Source of the DNA: Candidatus Hodarchaeota archaeon
GTDB taxonomy: Archaea; Asgardarchaeota; Heimdallarchaeia; Hodarchaeales; YT1-039
DNA: 23,520 nt
NCBI GenBank assembly: GCA_016840025.1
Contig: JAEOTF010000050.1
Location: 1 to 23,520, forward strand
Direction: 5' to 3'
The position numbers and the translations under genes were made by a program. Positions 15,132 through 22,714 of this stretch are shown here, piece by piece (positions within the stretch are counted from its first letter, which is position 1; every line of letters begins with the position of its first letter). The notes beneath the pieces were generated by a model. That model saw only the letters and a list, made by a program, of their open reading frames with translations, was not told the DNA's origin and did no database searches.

Positions 15132-15261
15132 CTTTAATTGTTACATTTTTCGCTGCTTATAACTGACACCCGTTCTTTCTCTTTTAAGTGAAAGCAAAAC
15201 AGATTGAAAGGATTACAATAAGGTCATAATTATCTAAGCTTTTAGGAGATTCGAATTTGAG

Positions 15262-15690
15262 ATGATACCTAATAACTCTATCCTCTTGGTAGAAGATGAT
15301 GAGGTTGATGTCTTAAGAATTAAGGAAGCGTTTAAAGAGCTTGAAATCTCTTTAGAGCTCATTGTTGCAAGAGATGGGGAAGAAGCACTTCGAATAGTAA
15401 GAAATGCATATAGAGATATGCCACGAATCATTCTTTTAGATCTAAATTTACCAAAAATGAATGGTTTGGAGTTATTGCGAATACTTAAACAAGATGACCT
15501 ATTAAAATTGATACCAGTAATTATTTTAACGGCTTCAGATGATGAAACAGATATTATTGAAAGTGTTCGATTAGATATTGCAGGATATATTGTGAAATCA
15601 ACAGAATATTCCCACTTTGTTGAAACATTGAGAATAATTGGTCTATATTGTTCAATGTTCAGAACTTTTGACTTCCCAACGTTAATATGA
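15262..15690 (+). CDS. Single-domain response regulator (Rcp1-like receiver)
   Basis: The 142-residue protein is a receiver domain with no output domain. The acidic pocket is E11-D12-D13, the phosphorylated Asp is D60 in I-L-L-D-L-N-L-P, the switch Thr is T90 in L-T-A-S-D, and the Lys is K112 in Y-I-V-K-S. The L-V-E-D-D-E-V-D and L-D-L-N-L-P-K-M-N-G patterns are those of small receivers that partner phytochrome- and PAS-type kinases. The two PAS kinases a little downstream are natural partners (inference). AGGAG lies eleven bases before the ATG. Confidence 0.9.
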   Translation: MIPNNSILLVEDDEVDVLRIKEAFKELEISLELIVARDGEEALRIVRNAYRDMPRIILLDLNLPKMNGLELLRILKQDDLLKLIPVIILTASDDETDIIESVRLDIAGYIVKSTEYSHFVETLRIIGLYCSMFRTFDFPTLI

Positions 15691-15693
15691 AGT

Positions 15694-15894
15694 TTAAAAA
15701 ACTAATTCCACAGGATCTAACAAGGTAAATTTCTCTGTATGTTTATTTTCAATAGTTTTCTGCATAAGAACATCTAAGAGGTTAGCCATTTTTTCTAACC
15801 CTGTTTTCTCGAAAATAGAAGCATATTCATATCCTGCTATGTTCCATCCTGTCATATAAGCCATTTTATTCGCTTTAGAGACTAATTTCTTCAT
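15694..15894 (-). CDS. Small ORF of unknown function
   Basis: This is a 66-codon frame in a gap with no gene on the opposite strand, so it is not a shadow of another gene. The product is mixed helical, with M-K-K-L-V-S-K-A-N-K at the N-terminus, aromatic residues in the middle (G-W-N-I-A-G-Y-E-Y-A) and an amphipathic stretch after that. It has no recognised domain. There is no Shine-Dalgarno site before the ATG. An AT-rich stretch near 15911-15927 could be a promoter for a leaderless message. It lies between the two receiver genes and ends three bases from the end of the first. It may be a real small partner or a remnant. Confidence 0.4.
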   Translation of the reverse strand: MKKLVSKANKMAYMTGWNIAGYEYASIFEKTGLEKMANLLDVLMQKTIENKHTEKFTLLDPVELVF

Positions 15895-16036
15895 ATCATT
15901 GGATTTTGCTAATAATTAATCATATTTGGTAACAAAATTAAGAAAAATTACACTATAGGAGTAATAGAAGAAGAAATCTCTTTTATAGCATTTTCATTTC
16001 AGGTATATCGATATTTAATGATGGATTAAGGTACAT

Positions 16037-16888
16037 TTACACAAAAATGTGAGGAAGTAACCTACTGAATATTTCGGGAGATCTTAGATGTTCTAATGCC
16101 GTAAAATCATTTAATTTTTCTCGAACAATTTTCTCAAGATCAAATGGATGAAGGAGAAATTCATGGACCCAATTCGGAAAGAGAAGTACTAATAGACAAT
16201 AATTTTTGCCTTGACTTCGTGGATCATGGTTATCAGGGTCTATAACATCAAATGAATAAACGAAAGAGCGGTAATTAGGATAACCTGGAACCGGTAACTC
16301 AAATAATCCGTAATTTCTAACATTTCCTTGACCAATAGCGAGATAAAAGAAAACTCCCATCTTGATATAGTCTTCTTCGGATAATGGAACTTTTGCTGGT
16401 ACATATGCTAAGGAAGGTCCAAGTTTGGTATTGTAAAAAATAACACCTTCTGTTGCTTTAGCTAATACTATCTTATCAACTGTTATTTTAATAGTTTTCA
16501 ATTTCTTCGATTGAGTATGTTGATACGCCTTTTCAATAATCTCTGGGAGCTTTTCAAGGTAATGACGATCGATATCTTTAACTATATAGTCATATACCCC
16601 TGCTTTCATCGCTTTAACGGCAACCTCTTCATCTCCTGCTCCCGTAACAAAAATAATTGGCGTATCACCTATAACGTCAAAAATATCAAATGCTGTACCA
16701 TCACCAAGTGAATAATCAGCAACAACAACATCGAAATGCTCCGTTGTTAATATCTTCGTAGCTTCTGCTACAGAACCAGCAATACTATATACATATTGAT
16801 CTTGTCTACTCTCTATCCAATCTTCAAATGCTAATTGATCGATCTTGTAATCTTCGATCAATAGAACTTTGATCTTTTGGTTGGACAT
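16037..16888 (-). CDS. Receiver domain fused to an uncharacterised alpha/beta domain (longin/roadblock-like?)
   Basis: Residues 1-125 of this 283-residue protein form a receiver: E12-D13, phospho-Asp D58 in V-V-A-D-Y-S, T82 in F-V-T-G-A and K104 in I-V-K-D. Residues about 133-265 are not a DNA-binding domain. Their predicted order is two strands (G-V-I-F-Y-N-T-K-L-G-P, S-L-A-Y-V-P), a helix (E-E-D-Y-I-K-M-G-V-F-F-Y-L-A), two or three strands (G-L-F-E-L-P-V-P, F-V-Y-S-F-D-V, C-L-L-V-L-L-F-P) and a long helix (L-E-K-I-V-R-E-K-L). This resembles longin/roadblock domains, which bind small GTPases and are abundant in Asgard archaea. That identification is by secondary-structure reasoning only. The start is ATG with AGGGA eight bases upstream. 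It is divergent from the first PAS kinase. Confidence 0.7.
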   Translation of the reverse strand: MSNQKIKVLLIEDYKIDQLAFEDWIESRQDQYVYSIAGSVAEATKILTTEHFDVVVADYSLGDGTAFDIFDVIGDTPIIFVTGAGDEEVAVKAMKAGVYDYIVKDIDRHYLEKLPEIIEKAYQHTQSKKLKTIKITVDKIVLAKATEGVIFYNTKLGPSLAYVPAKVPLSEEDYIKMGVFFYLAIGQGNVRNYGLFELPVPGYPNYRSFVYSFDVIDPDNHDPRSQGKNYCLLVLLFPNWVHEFLLHPFDLEKIVREKLNDFTALEHLRSPEIFSRLLPHIFV

Positions 16889-17231
16889 ATTATTTCCCTA
16901 ACAAGAATAGGTTAGGTAGAGTTTCTAGAATGTAGTAATGTAGATCCAATAACAGTATATTATAAATTTAGCTTAACCATATTAACCTGTAATATATTGC
17001 ACATGCTTAATTCTTATTTGATTACTAAAAGATTGACCTAATTTCTAGCTCATGTAGAGGTTGTTCTGTTATGTTGAAATAAGCAGTCTAATTCCAAATT
17101 TCTACTTTTATTTCATAACTATTTTAAGTAAGAAGTAGACTAAAATTATTTCTGTAATTTTTTATTGATGAAGAACTTAGTAAAACTTTCAAGATAACTA
17201 CTTATTATTTGGAATTTTGAGGTATTTTTTA
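16889..17231. other. Divergent intergenic region between the receiver-fusion gene and kinase 1
   Basis: This is 343 bases of very AT-rich DNA with no gene seen. A TATA-like ATTTATAA on the minus strand (16967-16960) would give the receiver-fusion gene a leader of about 50 bases. The same sequence reads TTATAAAT on the plus strand but is too far from kinase 1 to be assigned to it. No clear kinase promoter was found. Confidence 0.4.
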
Positions 17232-19520
17232 TTGACAAGAAGTCTAGAGGACTGCCTAAATAGAGACGATATTCCAATAGATGTTAAAGAATTAATAATG
17301 AGAGAGATTACTGATCGAATTCAAACAGAAGCAGTTCTGCGAGAGACAACAGAACGCTATCAAATGTTAGTTGAAAATCTACATGAGGGTGTACTTTTGG
17401 AGGATACATCTGGAATCATCTCATTCGTTAATCCACAATTGGTAAAAATGTTAGATTATTCTGAAGACGAACTTATTGGTCAACATTCAAACATTATAGT
17501 TCCTGATGAAGAATTAGAAAAAGTCAAGAAAGAAACAGCGAAGAGATCTCAAGGTATCAGCAGCACATATGAATCAACACTATTAGCAAAAGATGGGAGC
17601 CGTATTCCAATTATCAGCAGTACAACACCTCTATTTACGGAAATTGGCGATTTCCAAGGGATTTTGTCGGTTTTAACAGATATAACTGAACGGAAACGAA
17701 TAGAGGAACAGATGGAACTGGCTTTTTTCTCAATGAATCGTATTACTGATTCTGTTTTCTGGATGACTTCAGATGCACAGTTTTTTTATGTAAATGATGC
17801 AGCATGCCAAACTTTGGGATATTCTAAAGAAGAATTACTATCTATGTCAGTTCATGATATCGATCCGATATTTACTCCTGAAATCTGGCCCGATCACTGG
17901 CATAATCTTAAAAAACAAGGATCTATGGTTATAGAATCAATACATAAAACAAAAAATGGACAATTATTCCCTGTAGAGATTAATATAAATTTCCTATCAC
18001 ATAAAGATAAAGAATACAATTTTGCATTTGCCCGGGATATTACTAAGCGAAAACAAGCCGAAGAGATACTTAAAGCGTCAGAGTTACAATACCGCACTAC
18101 TATTGATGCAATGGGTGACTTTATACACGTAGTTGATACAGATTTACGAATTATTCTTATAAATAAAACCCTTAAGCAACAACTAAAGAGTTTCGGACTC
18201 GAATCGGAAGTAATTGGTCGTAATTTATTTGATGCCCAACCATTCCTTCCAAAAGTGGTTCTTGATGAATATAAATTAGTATTTGATAGTGGACAAACGC
18301 TTGTTACCCAAGAAACTATACAGATTAATGATAAAGAATTCATCACCGAAGCTCATAAAATTCCTATCTTTGATAAAGACAAAGTTAACCGCATTGTTAC
18401 AGTTGTTCATGACATAACAACTCAGAAAAAAACAGAAAAAGCTCTAAAAGAAAAAGAACTCCATTATCGGACACTTTTTGAGCAAAATACTGACGCAATT
18501 ATAATTAATAGTTTTGATGGTACAATACAAGAAGCTAACCAAAAAGCTGCGGATTTACTTGGCTATACAATTGAAGAATTTGTAGGATTAACAAATTATG
18601 ATATTGCCGTGGATTTTAATCTAGCAGAAAGCACTCAAAAAAGAATAAAAATGTTCGCAGGAGAAGAAATACCTCTCTATCAACGAATATTTCGTAAAAA
18701 GAATGGTTCAAGGTTTCCAGTTGAAATACATGCTGCACCAGTATATGATGTTGAAGGAAATCCTTTGTGTATACAAGTTTTATTCCGTGATATCACAGAT
18801 CGTAAAAAAAGGGAAGAAGAAAACCTACGACTTCTCTCTGAACTAAAAAGAACCAACTTAGAGCTTCGTGATATTGTTTCAATCACTTCACATGATATGA
18901 AAACGCCTTTACGAGGTATTAAATTTCTAGCTGACTGTTTAAAAGAAGACTATGCAGATAGACTTGATGAAGAGGGTATAGAATTACTCAACCTCTTAAC
19001 AAATAGAGTAACCCGAATGTATGGTATACTTGAGGGAATTTTAGACTATTCAAAAATAGGAAGAATCCGGGAGAGATTCATAAATATAAATTTAGGAAAA
19101 CTTCTGGATGATATTATTGATATGCTCTCCCCACCTGAAAATATTGAGATTAAAATTCAGGATGAGCTTCCAACAATCCTTGCTGAACAAACATGTATTT
19201 TTCAAATATTTCAGAATCTGTTGGATAATGCGATCAAATTTATAGATAAACCTAGAGGAATCATTCAAATCCATTGTGAAGATGTAGGTGATAAGTGGCA
19301 ATTTTCTATCATGGACAATGGCATGGGTATTGATGTTAAATATTTCAAGAAGATCTTCCAAATATTTCAAACACTCTCTCCACGAGATGAACATGAGAGT
19401 AGAGGAATAGGATTGGCAATAGTTCAGAAAATTGTAGAGATGTATAATGGAAAAGTTTGGGTGGAATCGACCTTTGGATTAGGAAGTACCTTCTTCTTTA
19501 CCTTACCGAAATTCATATGA
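17232..19520 (+). CDS. Soluble hybrid-free histidine kinase with four PAS domains (kinase 1)
   Basis: The 762-residue protein has no transmembrane segments. Domains in order: an N-terminal helix (S-L-E-D-C-L-N-R-D-D-I-P), PAS 1 (about 36-156), PAS 2 (160-275), PAS 3 (283-398), PAS 4 (410-523), HisKA with phospho-acceptor H554 in S-H-D-M-K-T-P, and an HATPase domain. The HATPase shows N-L-L-D-N-A-I-K-F (about 661), D-N-G-M-G-I and S-R-G-I-G-L-A-I-V. PAS boundaries are marked by repeated D-I-T-E-R-K-type endings. It should autophosphorylate in response to a cytosolic cue and pass phosphate to a receiver, probably one of the two nearby. A TTG at 17232 is chosen as start: GAGGT lies eight bases upstream and it aligns with the start of kinase 2. 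An in-frame TTG at 17217 is the alternative. Confidence 0.9.
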   Translation: MTRSLEDCLNRDDIPIDVKELIMREITDRIQTEAVLRETTERYQMLVENLHEGVLLEDTSGIISFVNPQLVKMLDYSEDELIGQHSNIIVPDEELEKVKKETAKRSQGISSTYESTLLAKDGSRIPIISSTTPLFTEIGDFQGILSVLTDITERKRIEEQMELAFFSMNRITDSVFWMTSDAQFFYVNDAACQTLGYSKEELLSMSVHDIDPIFTPEIWPDHWHNLKKQGSMVIESIHKTKNGQLFPVEININFLSHKDKEYNFAFARDITKRKQAEEILKASELQYRTTIDAMGDFIHVVDTDLRIILINKTLKQQLKSFGLESEVIGRNLFDAQPFLPKVVLDEYKLVFDSGQTLVTQETIQINDKEFITEAHKIPIFDKDKVNRIVTVVHDITTQKKTEKALKEKELHYRTLFEQNTDAIIINSFDGTIQEANQKAADLLGYTIEEFVGLTNYDIAVDFNLAESTQKRIKMFAGEEIPLYQRIFRKKNGSRFPVEIHAAPVYDVEGNPLCIQVLFRDITDRKKREEENLRLLSELKRTNLELRDIVSITSHDMKTPLRGIKFLADCLKEDYADRLDEEGIELLNLLTNRVTRMYGILEGILDYSKIGRIRERFININLGKLLDDIIDMLSPPENIEIKIQDELPTILAEQTCIFQIFQNLLDNAIKFIDKPRGIIQIHCEDVGDKWQFSIMDNGMGIDVKYFKKIFQIFQTLSPRDEHESRGIGLAIVQKIVEMYNGKVWVESTFGLGSTFFFTLPKFI

Positions 19521-19561
19521 AGAATGAAAACTGGTGTTTGTAAAATGGATCTCTTCAAAAA

Positions 19562-19571
19562 TTATATAAAA
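19562..19571 (+). promoter_or_regulatory. Candidate TATA box upstream of kinase 2
   Basis: TTATATAAAA lies 40 bases after the kinase 1 stop. Transcription from it would start near 19592 and give a leader of about 117 bases containing the two hairpins before kinase 2. Alternatively kinase 2 is read through from kinase 1; a T9 run at 19638-19646 could reduce that read-through. It was chosen by eye. Confidence 0.3.
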
Positions 19572-19652
19572 AAAGGAACGGTTTTTTAAGACTTAAATCA
19601 AATCTTAGATAATGTTCAACAAGATAGGAACAAGATATTTTTTTTTGGGATA

Positions 19653-19701
19653 TTTAACTAGGGGCTTTTTCCTATTAAACAACAAATTTTCCTTGTTGGG
19701 G
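19653..19701 (+). promoter_or_regulatory. Two back-to-back hairpins abutting the Shine-Dalgarno of kinase 2
   Basis: The first hairpin pairs TTTAA (19653-19657) plus TAGG (19659-19662) with CCTA (19671-19674) plus TTAAA (19675-19679), with one bulged C. The second is a perfect 6-bp stem, CAACAA (19680-19685) with TTGTTG (19693-19698). The second runs into the GGGG ribosome site (19698-19701), which is followed by T6 and the ATG at 19709. It could limit ribosome access or act as an attenuator. Hairpins this size also arise by chance in AT-rich DNA. Confidence 0.35.
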
Positions 19702-19708
19702 TTTTTTG

Positions 19709-22700
19709 ATGATACAAAGCTTAGAAAAGTGTGTGCAGAGGAAGGATGTACCAGTAGATGTGAGAGAGTTAATAAAAACAGAGATTGAGAATCTTAAAAA
19801 AGTAGAAAAGGAGAGAGACAATAGGGAGAAACTATATAGATATATCTTTACAAAAATGAATGATGGTATAATAATTACCGATGAAATTGGGAGAATAATT
19901 GATTTAAATCCAGAAGCTGTTAGAATATTTGGAGCAGAGAAAGAATTAATTATGGGAAAACATTTCATAAAATCTGGTGTTTTTAATTCTAAAGATATTC
20001 CTCGCCTTTCAGTTTGTTTTGAGGAATTAAACAGGGGAAAGAGCAAATCTATTGATATTTCCATTAAAAATAGAGAAAGTCAAGAGATAACCGTAGAATG
20101 TATAGGCTCTCCTATTAAAATGGGAAAAACGATCCAAAACTTAATCATTGTTAAGGAAATTGGTCCGCGTAAACAGTTAGATATAGCGGTGCGAGAAAAA
20201 GCTATCCAATATCAAGAGCTTTTTGAGCAGTCTAATGATGCTATCTTTCTTACTAGGCTAAATGGCGAAATATTTGAAGTTAACTATAGAGCCGCAAAAT
20301 TGCTGGGTTTTGAAAAAGCTGAACTAATAAGGATGCACAATAGAGACATTGTGGTAAATTATGATCCAGAAATAAGTTCTCAAAGAAACGATTGGCTACT
20401 ATCGGGAGGAATCGTAGCGCCTTATCAGAAGATTTTTCGTCAAAAAAATAGTATTGAGATCCCTGTAGAAGTTACAATTACGTTAATTAGAGATATCGAA
20501 GGTAATCCACAATATGTCCAAAGCCTCGTTCGAGACATAACAGAACGACAGCAATTCGAAGAAGAATTGAGAGAAGCGAAAGAGAAGTATCAGATGTTAG
20601 TTGAAAGGCTCCAAGAAGGAGTACTTTTAGAAGATAAAAATGGGATTATCACTTTCGTTAATCCTCGAGTAACTGAAATGTTTGGTTATTTAGAAGAAGA
20701 CCTGCTAGGAAAACATCAGAATATCATTATTCCTCCTGAAGAATATTCTATAATTATGAAAGAAACGGGGAAAAGACCCAAAGGTATTGGAAGCACTTAT
20801 GAATCCTCTCTTCTTACGAAAAATGGGGCTCGTATTCCCGTTCTAATTAGCGCTAATCCACTATTCACAGATAATGGTGTTTTTCAAGGGGTTTTATCTG
20901 TATTTACGGATTTAAGCCCTGTAAAAGAAAGTGAGGCAAAATACGCTAGTATTTTACGTGTGGCACCGATAGGCATTGGAGTAGTTCGTAATCGAGTAAT
21001 TACCCTGGTTAGTGATACATTTCTCGAAATGACGGGATATTCTCAGGATGAAATGTTAGGGAAAAATGCAAGAATGGTTTATCCAAGTCAAGAGGAATAT
21101 AAAAGAGTTGGTAACGAAAAATATAGGGAAATAGATCAATATGGAACAGGAAGGATTGAAACACAGTTTAAATGTAAAGATGGACGAATAATTGATGTAG
21201 ATTTACGATCGACTCCTTTAGATCCCAATGATTATTCAAAAGGTGTTACATTTACGGCTTTAGATATTACAGAGCGGAAAAAAGCAGAGAAAGCAATACA
21301 GGAGAGTGAGGAACGATATAAGCAATTATCAGAAGTTACGTTAGAGGGAATTGTCATTCATGACAAAGGGGTGACTGTTGACGTCAATCCATCTTTTGAG
21401 AATCTTTCTGGATACAGAAGGGAAGAACTTGTAGGAAAAAATGCAATAGAAATCGTTGTTATGCCTGAATACAGATCTTTAGCGTATGAAAAGATTGCTA
21501 CGCAATATCATAAACCCTATGAAATAATGGGTCAGAGAAAAGACGGTACGATTATTCCAATAGAGATAGAAGCCAGGGAATCCAAGATTAAAGGAAATGT
21601 AGTTCGAGTAGTATCAGTTAGGGATATTTCTGAACGGAAAAAAATTGAAGAGGAAATCCGATTCAAATCCTTGATGTTAGAAAATGCGACAGATGCGATT
21701 CTTGTTAATGATCTAGAACATAACATTGTTTATGCGAATGAAGCCGTACACAAGATTTTGGGATATACAAGAGAGGAAATCTTTGCTATCTCACTTGACG
21801 ACATCGCGGTTGATCCTCCAGATGTAAGAGCTAACCGTGCAGATACCGTAATGAAACATGGAAATCTTATTTTTGAAACTTCTAATTACCGAAAGGATGG
21901 AACGATTGTTCCACTTGAAGTGCATTCGCGGATTATTGATATTGAGGGAAAGAAATTTATTATCAATGTAACTAGAGATATAACCTCTCGTAAAAAGGCC
22001 GAAAAGCTGTTGCAGGAGAGTGAGTATAAATTTAGAATACTTGCTCAGGATTTACAGGATTTAGTTTCTCTTGCTAGCCATGACCTCAAGACTCCTCTCC
22101 GTGGAATTAAATTTTTAGCTGATTGTATAGTGACAGATTATACAGAAAAGCTTGATAAAAATGGAAAAGAACTTCTTACATTACTAATGCGTAGAGTAAC
22201 CCGAATGTACGGCTTGATCGAAGGAATTTTAGATTACTCGACCGTTAGCCGCTCTCGTGAAGAAATTAGTAAAGTTCCTCTTTATGAAACCTTACACGAG
22301 ATAATTGAGTTATTATCACCACCCAATACTATTGAAATAGCCGTTGAATGTGAATTACCTACTATTTGGGCTGAAAGAAGCCAAATTTTGCAGATATTCC
22401 AGAATCTTCTTGATAATGCTGTGAAATTCAATGATAAACCTACCGGGTTAATTAAAGTCTCCTGCATTGATAAAGGAAACTACTGGCAATTTAGTGTGGC
22501 GGATAATGGGCCAGGAATACCCAAAAAATATTTTGAGAAGATTTTTCAGATGTTTCAAACCCTCGATGTATGGGATAAACATGAAAGCACAGGCATTGGT
22601 CTAGCTTTAGTCCGTAAAATCGTTCAAAGGTATGAAGGAGAGATTTGGGTCGAATCTACACTTGGAGAAGGAAGTACATTCTTTTTCACCCTTCCTAAAA

Positions 22701-22714
22701 ACCCTTCATCCTAA
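19709..22714 (+). CDS. Soluble histidine kinase with six PAS domains (kinase 2)
   Basis: The 1001-residue cytosolic protein begins M-I-Q-S-L-E-K-C-V-Q-R-K-D-V-P, the same N-terminal signature as kinase 1. Six PAS domains of about 120 residues follow, then HisKA with phospho-acceptor H791 in S-H-D-L-K-T-P and an HATPase domain (N-L-L-D-N-A-V-K-F, D-N-G-P-G-I, S-T-G-I-G-L-A-L-V). Its catalytic core is strongly similar to kinase 1 (shared L-R-G-I-K-F-L-A-D-C, R-V-T-R-M-Y-G, E-G-I-L-D-Y-S). PAS 3 matches kinase 1 PAS 1, and PAS 2 matches kinase 1 PAS 4, so modules have been rearranged. The ATG has GGGG seven bases upstream; the TTG just before it is less likely. Its stop overlaps the stop of the convergent aminopeptidase gene by two bases (CTAA). 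Confidence 0.92.
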   Translation: MIQSLEKCVQRKDVPVDVRELIKTEIENLKKVEKERDNREKLYRYIFTKMNDGIIITDEIGRIIDLNPEAVRIFGAEKELIMGKHFIKSGVFNSKDIPRLSVCFEELNRGKSKSIDISIKNRESQEITVECIGSPIKMGKTIQNLIIVKEIGPRKQLDIAVREKAIQYQELFEQSNDAIFLTRLNGEIFEVNYRAAKLLGFEKAELIRMHNRDIVVNYDPEISSQRNDWLLSGGIVAPYQKIFRQKNSIEIPVEVTITLIRDIEGNPQYVQSLVRDITERQQFEEELREAKEKYQMLVERLQEGVLLEDKNGIITFVNPRVTEMFGYLEEDLLGKHQNIIIPPEEYSIIMKETGKRPKGIGSTYESSLLTKNGARIPVLISANPLFTDNGVFQGVLSVFTDLSPVKESEAKYASILRVAPIGIGVVRNRVITLVSDTFLEMTGYSQDEMLGKNARMVYPSQEEYKRVGNEKYREIDQYGTGRIETQFKCKDGRIIDVDLRSTPLDPNDYSKGVTFTALDITERKKAEKAIQESEERYKQLSEVTLEGIVIHDKGVTVDVNPSFENLSGYRREELVGKNAIEIVVMPEYRSLAYEKIATQYHKPYEIMGQRKDGTIIPIEIEARESKIKGNVVRVVSVRDISERKKIEEEIRFKSLMLENATDAILVNDLEHNIVYANEAVHKILGYTREEIFAISLDDIAVDPPDVRANRADTVMKHGNLIFETSNYRKDGTIVPLEVHSRIIDIEGKKFIINVTRDITSRKKAEKLLQESEYKFRILAQDLQDLVSLASHDLKTPLRGIKFLADCIVTDYTEKLDKNGKELLTLLMRRVTRMYGLIEGILDYSTVSRSREEISKVPLYETLHEIIELLSPPNTIEIAVECELPTIWAERSQILQIFQNLLDNAVKFNDKPTGLIKVSCIDKGNYWQFSVADNGPGIPKKYFEKIFQMFQTLDVWDKHESTGIGLALVRKIVQRYEGEIWVESTLGEGSTFFFTLPKNPSS

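Noticed and set aside
15244..15262. GATTCGAAT near the receiver gene as a possible tRNA T-loop
   Set aside because: No flanking T stem, anticodon arm or acceptor stem could be built around it. No tRNA was found anywhere in the window.
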